Part shown: positions 24,185 to 34,858 of the stretch, piece by piece | How positions within the stretch are numbered: position 1 is the stretch's first letter | Layout of the letters: each line of letters begins with the position of its first letter | From: Amoebidium appalachense | Taxonomy: Eukaryota > Ichthyosporea | Direction: 5' to 3' | Assembly (NCBI GenBank): GCA_963693365.1 | Contig: CAVNZM010000017.1 | Location: 186,001 to 250,000 of the forward strand | Length of the DNA stretch: 64,000 nucleotides | Position numbers and translations under genes: made by a program | Notes under the pieces: generated by a model | Databases searched by the model: none | Told to the model about the DNA's origin: nothing | The model's input: only the letters and a program-made list of their open reading frames with translations

Positions 24185-25866
24185 CTGTATGTTTTGTTTT
24201 TTTGGTTTTTTTTTTTTTTTGGGGGGGGGGGGGGGGGGATTTAAAGTTTTCAGCACCCCGGCTCTGCTTATTATGCATACTCTTTATGTATGGCTTGCAT
24301 TCTGCATCGTGTTATCGTTTGTTCTTGTGTACTTCGTACTTTTTGACGCATTCAAACCTTGCACATACCGGTGTCTACTTTTCTTCTTACTGTTTTTCTC
24401 TCCACACACTTCATCTGTCCACTTCTGCATACCCCCTTTCATAGCTATAGACACACTTCACACATTGCGTTACGCGCACGCATGCACACACCGCTCTGTT
24501 GGCGACAGCTCCCTTGGAACCCATGCGGCATGTTACCCGCCGGCGTAACATAACTCGGACTATCGGTTTGGCTTTTTTCAAGCCCAAAGCAATGGGTGAT
24601 ACCATATTTCCGGCTGACATCCGGGGGCATAGCTTTCCGTTCGAAGACGATAAAGTTCCGCCCTAGTAAGCGTGTTACTACCCTGCGGCGTGGGTCAAAT
24701 CTCATATTTTCCCCTCTGATTACGAATTCTGCGGCCTTCGGGGCTTAATTCTTTTCAGCTGGTGTAGTATGTTAGCCAGGGAAGTATCGACTTAGGTATC
24801 GACGGGGGAGCTTCCTAGAAGCCCCGTCTCCTGAGTTCCTATCTATATTTTTCTTGCTTCTGCTTACTGCTGCAACTTTAACCCCCGGCCTTTCCCACTG
24901 CCCTTGCCTGCATAAGCAACCCTGCTCGTCTCTGATCAAGACGGGTGACCTACTCATGTTCAAGTGAAACAGTATCTGAGTTGGGTTTCGTTAACGAGGG
25001 GAATAGGTCGAAACTCGGGTACTGTGGATGACGTGGGCCCCCCTGAGGATGGGCTCTGCTTATTATGCATACTCTTTATGTATGGCTTGCATTCTGCATC
25101 GTGTTATCCGTTTGTTCTTGTGTACTTCGTACTTTTTGACGCATTCAAACCCCCCCCCCCCCCCCCCCCCCCCCTTCCTCCCCTCCCCCCCCCCCCCCTT
25201 CCAAGGGGAAGGGGGGGGGGGGGATGGAAGGTGTACGGGCCCGAAGTCCTCCGATTTTTGCGTTTTCTATTTTGATCTGCTTCGTTTGCTTCGTTGATTA
25301 ACTTTCCCTCCTTTAGTGTTCCCGTTATCACTATTTTTTAATTTTTGCGCTGTCGGCCGACATGCTTCTATACCATGGCCCATGTCTCCATTTCTGTTGC
25401 CCCTTCTTTTTTTTCTGTGTGCTGACAACTACACCAATCCACAGCCGGAGTTCTGCAACTGGGCGTTCAACCTTAAGCGGGGAAGGCACCTTAAGGACAA
25501 GGTGAATGTCCCCTCAATGCCCATATATGGCAAGTCTAGCAACCAGCATTGGGATAGCGGATGATTCTAGATGTCTCTAGAGCAATTTAAGATGATTGCC
25601 GGTTTGTCCTTCTGCTGACCATACGGAAGGTTGGAAAGCTCATACATGTCGATTCGATTAACCATTTATGGTAATGCAGATTCCTGCCCCGCTGCCAGAG
25701 GGCCAATTTGTTTTTGTTTACGTGTTGTGATTGGTGTGTTGACTTTTTGTGTGCCTGTGAATGCATTGTCTATTTCTGGACATACACTAACTATGTTTCA
25801 TGCCCGCAGTGGGATCTGATTCCGTCAGACACGGAAATTCTCATCACACACGGTAAGGACAACCCC

Positions 25867-25897
<31 letters not shown>

Positions 25898-26780
25898 AAA
25901 AAAAAAAAACGACGTGTGTTTTCTGTTGATGTCTTTTATACTTGAAAACAAACACGCAAATAAGTGGTGTTCATTTTTAGGAGGAGAGCATCTTAAAAAA
26001 AAAAAATCTCTTACCATATGCCATTCTCGTTATGCTCCACTGCACACCTCAACCTAAAGACGGTCCCATCCCCCTCTCCCCCCCCTCCTCCTCCTCCTCC
26101 TCCTCCCACCCCCCCCCTACCCACCCACCCACCAAAAATGACAAAAACAAAGCAATAACAAACAAACAAACAAACAAACAAACAAACAAACAAACAAGCA
26201 AAAGGAAACCAACCCAACCCACCGACCCACACACATCGCACACCGCCACCATTACTCAGCCACCCACCCACACACAAGCGCGCACACACGCACACACATA
26301 CGCACACGCACACGCACACGCACACCCACACCCACACACATACCCATGCCTCTCCTCCACCCTCATCCCCTTTTGTTTTCATCAATAACTCCCACCTCCT
26401 ATTCATACTTCCAACCCTCCCAGGGCCCCCGGTTGGGTTCCGAGACATGATCTACACAGCCAACAGGGTGGGGTGTGTGGACCTGCACATGGCCGTGCGC
26501 AACAGAATAAGACCCCTCTACAACATTTTTGGTATAGAAATCCCCCCCCTTGCCAATCAATATGGGGAATGCAGCAAGAAGAAGAGGGCGAAAAAAATGA
26601 TAGAGGGAAATTAAAAAGGAAAGGCGAAAAGAAAATGAGTGAAAAGAAAAGAGAGAAAGAACAGTGAAAAAATGGGGAAGAAATACGGACACGTACCAGC
26701 TTTCACCATTACCCCTTCCACCAACCCCCCTCGCGTTTTGCTAAGTGACAGCGGAATGCAGCTTCCTCTTTTTTTTTTTT

Positions 26781-26826
<46 letters not shown>

Positions 26827-26997
26827 GAAGAGGGACGTTATCGCTTCATAGATCAGGCCATTCTCACCACATTTTCTGTTCCTGCCCCTTGCCGGTCACA
26901 TTTGCTTCGATTTTTACCCCCAAGCAGTGGCTGGTTGTGTACGTGTGATGAGATTCGTAATCACTGACATTTCCGCCGCCCCACCACACACAAACAC

Positions 26998-27073
<76 letters not shown>

Positions 27074-27078
27074 GCACA

Positions 27079-27109
<31 letters not shown>

Positions 27110-27773
27110 TCTCTCTCTGGACTCCATTGCACCTCGACACAACAGGCCACATTCACGAAGGTGTGTATATCCCCCCCCCCCCCCTTTAACCGGAGAACCA
27201 TTCTGGTTTGCATGGGTACAAGTGGCTTGGCATGTGGGGGTGGTTGTTGGTTTCGTTTGTTTTTGTGCATATATTCATTTTCGGCTAACAGCCTATAGAA
27301 CCCACACGCCGGTGTGTGTGTGTAAAAATGTTCATATGAATGTCGTGTGTTTGTGCGTGCATGTTCTTGTGTGCCCAGTGTTCGTTGTTTTGTCGTGCTG
27401 AGGATAGGGCACCATGCTCCCTCCGGGAATGTGCTTTGCGGATGCTCCAACCTCTTTGTACACATTGTTGTTTGTCCATGACTGTTTGCCACAAACTCAC
27501 ATATACCCTCCCCCCTCCCCCCAAAACACACACGCACACACACGAGAAACCCCCCTTCCCCCCCCCCCCCCCTGTGATGAGTACTTTAACCCCCCCCCCC
27601 CCCTCTTACCCCCTCTTGCCTACCATATATGGCATAATCTCACACCCATCCCCCCTGCAGCGTACGGCATGTGCACCGATGGGACCACGACCTATATCAA
27701 TGCCTCCACATGCACCATGCAGTATGGCCCTACTAACCCCGCAGTCATCGTAGACCTGCCTGTCAAGAAGTGA
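21844..27773 (+). CDS. MPPED-type metallophosphoesterase, eight exons (297 aa)
   Basis: Exons: 21844-22209, 23428-23511, 24033-24140, 25445-25501, 25810-25852, 26424-26531, 27146-27160, 27661-27773; all GT-AG, phases consistent, stop TGA. The protein carries the full calcineurin-like metal-binding set: SDTHG (D79, H81), HAGDFTN (D100), AGNHD (N131, H132), ITHGPP (H219) and GHIHE (H257, H259). The tail TTYINASTC and [11 protein letters not shown] is characteristic of the MPPED1/MPPED2 (UPF0046) family, and the length matches. These are metal-dependent phosphoesterases, with cyclic nucleotide hydrolysis shown for animal members; the substrate here is not known. The ~65 N-terminal residues before the domain are non-conserved. 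GHIH is encoded by a 15-nt exon. The start is the first ATG after a strong acceptor-like TGTGCAG nine bases upstream; an in-frame ATG at 21790 lies before that acceptor and is less likely. Confidence 0.95.
22393..22690 (+). repeat. ~96-bp tandem repeat, three copies, in MPPED intron 1
   Basis: Three units start near 22405, 22501 and 22599. Each has GCTTGTGCACTTATATATG, TACATGCTCTGTGCACCTGC and AGCATCGGTGCTAG, followed by a variable A/G run. They sit between a GT-rich donor side and C/CA tracts nearer the acceptor. Confidence 0.9.
24261..24358 (+). repeat. SINE-like repeat copy 2
   Basis: Same block as 18412-18520 without its first ~10 bases and with one C missing in the middle (TTATCGTTTG instead of TTATCCGTTTG). 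It lies in MPPED intron 3, after a (GT)n-T-G tract (24148-24238). It is not followed by a C run. Confidence 0.88.
24905..25150 (+). repeat. SINE-like repeat copy 3 with left arm
   Basis: The right half (25042-25150) equals copy 1. The left half contains GCATAAGCAACCCTGCTCGTC, TGATCAAGACGGGT and, later, a ...GTCGAAACTCGGGTAC...GTGGATGACGTGGGCC block. The same left arm is present at 34553-34690, so the full repeat is about 250-275 bp. No clear tRNA or 5S promoter boxes are recognised. It ends in a C run. Confidence 0.85.
27146..27160 (+). CDS. 15-nt microexon encoding the GHIH metal-binding motif
   Basis: Between acceptor ...CACAACAG and donor GTGTGT lies a 15-nt exon. With the single G left over from exon 6 and the next exon it encodes G-H-I-H-E-A. 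Without it the reading frame would still join (15 nt is a multiple of three) but the protein would read NIF-AYG and lose the two histidines that bind metal. The position in the protein (between LYNIF and YGMCTDG) is exactly where the family has GHIHEGYG. Confidence 0.88.
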
Positions 27774-27779
27774 GGGTGG

Positions 27780-27826
<47 letters not shown>

Positions 27827-28333
27827 AGATGGGTAATACTGAGCTCTATTATATGCTAAAGTGAGAGTGATTCAGTGGAGGTGTGTCGGGGTATAAGGTG
27901 CAGGGCAGGGGCTTGTAGAAATCGTCTGTAAGGGTTTTAATAGACGGGTTATTCCGGATGGGGTCGTCCCCCGGTGTTTTTCTGAATGATTTATTCCGAT
28001 TGTTACGGTTATCAATTCCAGGTGGTTCTATGTAGTGTGTCCTTGTATTTTTGTGTTGCGCTTTTCTGAATGATATTTGCATTTGTTCTTGTGGAGTGTG
28101 TTATTATTCTCTCATGCTTCAAGTAGCAAGCGAGACATGTACATACATGTGGGCGAACTTGCCAAGACAGAGCCTGCCTAGACATACAATAGCCGTACGC
28201 GTCATGTTGAGGTTGATGGTTGTGCCCGTGCAACTGTGCACGTGTATGTGCTGTGTCTGATGGAAATAAACATGACACCTGTGGATTTCTTTGTTGGCCC
28301 CAATTGACCTCCTTCTCCTTCCAGGCCTTGCCC

Positions 28334-28364
<31 letters not shown>

Positions 28365-29106
28365 AAAAAGAAAAAAAGAAAAAAAAAGAAAGTGCGCACA
28401 TATACACGTACACAGTGTCACACGGCACAAAATGAATCGCCTTCTAAAAAATCCTCATTTTGATCAGCTGTATGTAAGCTTAGCGCCCCCCCCCCCCCCC
28501 CCCCTCCCTCCCCAAGCCCCACAAATCCCCATGGCCCCAACAAAAAAAAAAAAGAAAGAAAGAAGACGCCACCTACTGTTGACCAACACCGAAATTCGAA
28601 CCCTGTGCCGATTTCACGAATAGCCATATATGGGCATTGTGATTTGTGCCTATTGGTTGCTATCCTTTGCTTATCTCCATCCATCGTCATCACCGGGAAC
28701 TCGCTTGCTAATCTTAAAGCAACCACTGCTACTTCCATTTTTGCAGCTGGGCGGTGAGGCACACAGGTGACGTCATTCTGTGCACAAATTCCATGACCCC
28801 GTGTCGCCCTAAAAAGGGCGCGAAAGGCGGAAACGTATGTCGACATCGGTGTTTGACACAATTTGATTGAGTCTCTTGATTGGTGAGACGCATTCGAGAA
28901 ATGTGGCTCTCGGCCAGGTGACCGCCCACACGCTAAAATGGGAGAAGCGGTGGTTGGTTTAAGTGCCCCACCACCGTACAACTCAGTTGTTTCAAGCCTT
29001 ACGACGCCGGAAGGCAGATCTCGGAGGGTATACGTATACAGAGAGTTCGTTCTTTTTGCTGCGTGTGTTATACAACATAGCTAGCTCAAACCAGCACGAG
29101 GCCACC
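27774..29106. other. Intergenic region between MPPED and BSD genes
   Basis: It holds (GT)n (27782-27822), a unique-looking stretch (27823-28330), C and A runs (28330-28390, 28489-28504, 28543-28560), a CCATATATGG palindrome (28624-28633) and a TGACGTCA octamer near 28769. No RNA gene or ORF is supported. Confidence 0.75.
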
Positions 29107-29390
29107 ATGTTCAAGTGGTTGCCAACCACCCCCACCACGGCCCCGCCCGCAGAGGGAATGGGAGAGCAGACAGACACCAAGCAACCATACACCACTAGTG
29201 AAAACGTAGCGGCAAGCCTTGCTCCAGTTAGCGCTTGGTTCTCATCTGTATCACAAAACGCTACAAAAATCATAGCGGAGGTGAAAAATAAGGTGGAGAC
29301 AGCAGCGGTGACGGGGGAGAAGGAGGGAGAGACGGTCACACCACAACAGAAAGCGGCTGCACTTGGCCAATGTGAGTGCTGTGTGTGTGT

Positions 29391-29421
<31 letters not shown>

Positions 29422-30228
29422 GGGGGGGGGGAGGGGGAGGGGGTTGGGTGGGTGGGGGGGGGGGGGGGGGGGGGGGGGGGGGAAAGGGGGGTAGGGGGGA
29501 GGGGGAGGGGAGCGGAGGGAGAGGGGGGAGGGTGGGGTGAGAAAAATCAGATTACTGTGTGGTGAAGTGATAGGGGGCGGGAGGCCTGGAGGCGGGGAGG
29601 AAGGAGCATGTAGAACATATTCGAGCGTGGGCTATGGTTAAAGGGGAAAGCTGAAGACACAGTCAGATATTTGCTTCAATGTTTGTGCTTGGCTTTTTGC
29701 TGTTCATGTATTAGCTCGTTGTCCCCCCTGGCCTACTGGCTGAAAGGATCCATCGTAGATCTGATAATGGATCTTGAAGTTCGACAGTGTGTGCACATGT
29801 CCACACCTACACACCCCACGATACACACAAATAGAGATGCCAACAGATAAACACACAAGGTTTGCCTCTCTCTCATCTCTTTGCTGCTGCCGTGTGAAAA
29901 CACACATACAGCACAACACACGACCACACACAGCTACCCTCACACCACAACCTACTACACAAACACACAAGACATCTACTAACAATACAGACGAACAGGT
30001 GCATCACACACACACTTACACACATACCACACACGAACACAAACACAAACGTACATGCACACACGTATAGTGACACATCCACACCGACACATACACGCAT
30101 ATGTCACACGCACATGTACACAAAGCCTCAGTCAAAAGCATACATCACCCACCCGCCCACCCACAAACACACACTCACACCACAACCTAGAACACACAAA
30201 ACAGATACAAGCACACTCAAGACACACA

Positions 30229-30263
<35 letters not shown>

Positions 30264-30647
30264 TCACTCACAACCCCCCCCCCCACCTCCCCCGGTACAC
30301 ACACACATCGCACTATCTACATCACATACTCCCCATTTCTCTAACACCACACCCACCCAGCGCTTGTCACGGGCCTATCGGGCATAGCAACGACACTGAA
30401 AACAAAAGTCGAGAAGGAACTAGATGACTGGGAGGCAGAGAGGAAAAGGGTCCAGCAGCAAAGGGGTGTAAACGGTACGTTGAGTGGTTTTTTTTTTTTT
30501 TTTTTTGTGTGTGTTGGGGGGGGTTGGGGGGGAGGGTGGGGGGGTTGTAGTGGTTAGAGGGTGAGGAGGGAGGTGAGGGCTGTTTGTTTTTTTTGTTTTT
30601 TTTGGGGGGGGGGGACGGGGGGGTAGAGGGCAGGTGGTGTTGGTGGT

Positions 30648-30682
<35 letters not shown>

Positions 30683-31050
30683 GGGGGGGTAGTTGTTGTG
30701 GGGTAGATGGCGGGTAGTGGGGGGGGGGGGGGGGTTTGTGGAGCAGAGGGCGTTTGGGGGGTCAGGGGTCTGGTATGTGGGGGCTGAGGGTTGAGGGTGA
30801 TGTGTGTGCGTGTGTGTGATATGTTTGTGAATTTGGGTAGCTTATGGATAGTAATGTGCGGGGCAGTTTTGGGGTATGAGATCTGGGGGTGGGATAGGGG
30901 ATGTTGCGGTGAGGGTAGGGTGCGGGGTGGTTGGGTGGGGGGGGGGGGAGTGAGGGTTGGTGGGTGTTTTTTTGTTTTTTTTTCCCGGGCCGGGGAGGGG
31001 GGTAAGAGGAGATCTCTCAACGGAAGTGACAGGGTTTCGGGCGGTTAAGG

Positions 31051-31082
<32 letters not shown>

Positions 31083-31218
31083 TCTGTGTCAACCATAATG
31101 TGGTTGGGTCTGTGTGTGGGCCTCTCACTCCTTTTCGCCATTGGATGTTTTTTCCTTTTTCGTTTTGCTTTATTTACCCGTGAAAGGAGGGGTGGGCCAG
31201 GGGCGGGGCGGGGCGTGT

Positions 31219-31250
<32 letters not shown>

Positions 31251-31498
31251 TGGAGGGGGGGGGGGGGGGGGAAGGGGGTGTGGTGGTGGTGGTGGTGGTT
31301 TTCGGGGGGATGGGGGGGGGGAGGGAGAGTAAGGTGGTGTAAGAAGTAGATCGGGGGTTTTGTGGTATCGCCTTAACACTCTCCCCCCTCGGGACACACA
31401 CACATTCACACACACACGCACGCAAATTAGCGCACTCACACACACGTATAGAGACTTACACAAACGTACATACACACGCGCGCCCGCCCGCTCCCGCG

Positions 31499-31553
<55 letters not shown>

Positions 31554-31624
31554 ACACGCACACCCACAAAAACACACATTCAAACACGCACCTGGCAGGC
31601 ACGTACACATACACACACGCGCGA

Positions 31625-31664
<40 letters not shown>

Positions 31665-31902
31665 TCACACACACACACAGACCAAGGCTCACCTGCCTGG
31701 GATGGTATTGATGATGGTGGTCAAATCAAGGCACAAATCCTCGCCCTATCTTCAGTATGTGCCTACCCTCCCCCTAATCCGCCCCGTTTTGTTGTTGTCC
31801 TTTGGTGCCTCCTCCATATTTCCACTCCTTTAACACATACATCCCCCCCCCCCCCCCCCCCCCCCCTCTCCTCCATATTTCCAACCCTCTAACGCATTCA
31901 TC

Positions 31903-31942
<40 letters not shown>

Positions 31943-32755
31943 TCACCCCCTTCCGGCCCTTACCACCCATTCTTCCCTTTCCAGCCCTCTTTACTTATCC
32001 TAACCACCTCCTTTTCTCTCATCTTTTCATCTGCAGATCTGTTTTTACCAGAATTGTCTGTAAATCTTTAACAAGAGTCAAGTCATTTGATCGTGCGTAG
32101 TCCGGTCTTCTGCCTCCCCATCTTTCACCACCCACACCTCTTTGCCGTTCACTTAATCTCTTTTCTACCTAAAACACAACCCTATGCCTCCTTACCACCA
32201 TTGTTTTTGTGTGCCTGTTGTTTATGTGCGCCCCATTGTCTTTCGCCATGAAACGTTCCATTTCGTTGATTGTGTAACAGCCCCCCCCCTCCCCCCCCTT
32301 GCCCCCCTCCTCCCCGGTGAATAGGTTAACCCCGCGTACCGTGGATGACTTTGGCTCCCTTGAGGATGGGCTTTGCATATGTTGCATCTTCTTTGTGTGT
32401 TCCTTGTATGATTTACATAACTTTGTCCAATGTGGCTGTTTACGTTGTGCTCTTTGACACACTTACCCCCCCCCCTCCCCCCTCCCCCTCTCCCCCCCTC
32501 CCCCCCCCCCCCCCCCCCCCCCCTCCACCGCCCCCGCCCGCCCCCCCTCCCCTGCGCCCTCACCGAATTTGGGCCCCCTCCGAAAATGTGTCTTGTTTAT
32601 GTTGCATGCTTGAAAATTTGCCTTTGCCTGTGTCCGGGCACCGTGGTTCACATCGTGTAGTTGTACTTCTTACCGAGCTCTGCATTCTAACCAATCCCCC
32701 TTCCCCCCTCTTTTCTTCCCCCCCCACCTGCTCCCCCCCCCTTCTCCCTCCCCCC

Positions 32756-32786
<31 letters not shown>

Positions 32787-33034
32787 CTGCCCCCTCCCCT
32801 CCTCCCCTCCCCCTTCCTCCCCCAAATATTAATGCCCCCCCCCCCTGCAGGACAAGCGTAACTTCCTCATGGCACCACCACCAGGCACGCAGTTTGTGTT
32901 TTCGTTTGGAGACTTTGTCGGTACAGCCATGGCTACGATGAGAGAGGATCAAGCCCTCAGGGATATGAGGTTCAACCTGGTGCCTAAAGTGTACGTGTGT
33001 GGGTGTGTGTGTACGTGTGTGTGTGTGTATGTGG

Positions 33035-33071
<37 letters not shown>

Positions 33072-33072
33072 T

Positions 33073-33123
<51 letters not shown>

Positions 33124-33166
33124 TGTGTACGCGTGTATGTGGGTGTGGGTGTGTGTGTGTGTGTAT

Positions 33167-33254
<88 letters not shown>

Positions 33255-33598
33255 CGCACGTGGATGGGTGTGCATTTGGGGGGTTGGGGTGTGTCGGTCT
33301 GTGTGTGTGGGGGCGGGAGGGGGGAGGGGGGGGGGGGGGATGGGTGGGTGGGGGCTGGGGTGCGGGGGGGTAAATGGGTGTGTTTGTACGGGTGTGTGTT
33401 TACGGGGGTGTGTGTGTGCGTGTGTGTGCATGAGTACGTCCATATGTTTACTTACCTGGACTTTTCGTTGTAACTCGTGATGTTATGTCGGGTGTGCATG
33501 TGTAATTGTGTTCGTATATTTTCTTAGATGTGCACGTGGGGTGCTTGGACGTGCGCTGTGTGTTGGCACACACGCCTACGTGTGCATATGGGGTGGGA

Positions 33599-33640
<42 letters not shown>

Positions 33641-34012
33641 CCTGAGTGGATGATGGCAGTGTGGTAGACAGATGGTTATGGAGAAGAACGAGATAGCATT
33701 GGGTGCATGGGATTGTTGTAGTGTCGGTGGCCGTGTACGTGTGGGCCTGCCGGTGGTGTATGGTGTGGTCTTTGGGTGTGGAGTGTGATGGGGAGGGGAA
33801 AGGACTGTAGTATGCATGTCTACCCCCCACCCACACACACACACATATCTTTTTTTGTGGTCGGTTGCTTTGGTTACCTGCCCGCTACATGCACACATGC
33901 AACGTGCACACACGACAAACAACACACCTACCAACACACACATACACACATACACACACTCTTTCTCACACACACATTCACACAGGCACAGGCAAAGGCA
34001 CACACACACACA

Positions 34013-34096
<84 letters not shown>

Positions 34097-34403
34097 CCCT
34101 CCTCCCCCCCCCCCCACCCACCCACCCAGTGTTAACGAGGACACCTTTTGGCGTAACTACTTCTACCGTGTGTCTCTGATCAAACAGCAATCCCACCTTG
34201 CCTCTCTGCTGGATGCCCCACCCCACCAAGAGCAAGCAACTAGCCCCCAGGAAGAGGACACCACTGTTGCACCACCAAAACCGGTACATACCGCCAGTGT
34301 TCTTCAACAGTGTCTCTTCTTAGTCGATGCGTTTTTACACTTTGCACTTGTCTTCGTTGAATATCTTTTTGTTGGCTATTATGTAGGTTACCCTACCTCT
34401 CAA

Positions 34404-34453
<50 letters not shown>

Positions 34454-34827
34454 TTCCCTCCGTGTCGTTCATCTGTAAGCACGTACGCATTTTTCGCTGC
34501 ATGCTGCATTAGTTTGCACACACATCTTCACCGCTTTGCTCACCTTGCTTGCATAAGCAACCCTGCTCGTCTTTGATCAAGACGGGTTGACCCACCCAAG
34601 TTCAGTTGATGCTGCTGTCCGAGTTGGAGAGCCGTATATTCGCGGGCTCAGGGGCCGAAACTCAGACGCAATTGATGACTTGGGCCCTCCCTGAGGATGG
34701 GCTCTGCTTATGACGCATACTGTGCGCATGGCTGATGTTGCATACTTGAATGTTTGCCTTTGCATGTGTCCTGCACCATGCTTCTCATCGTGTATGCGTA
34801 CTTCGTACCGTGTTCCGCATTCAACCC

Positions 34828-34858
<31 letters not shown>

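Noticed and set aside
24445-24705. Minus-strand 86-codon frame in MPPED intron 3
   Set aside because: No recognisable domain, inside an intron of an opposite-strand gene, and flanked by repeat copies.
28560-28620. GGTTCGAATTTC on the minus strand, resembling a tRNA B box
   Set aside because: No cloverleaf can be built around it and no A box is visible.
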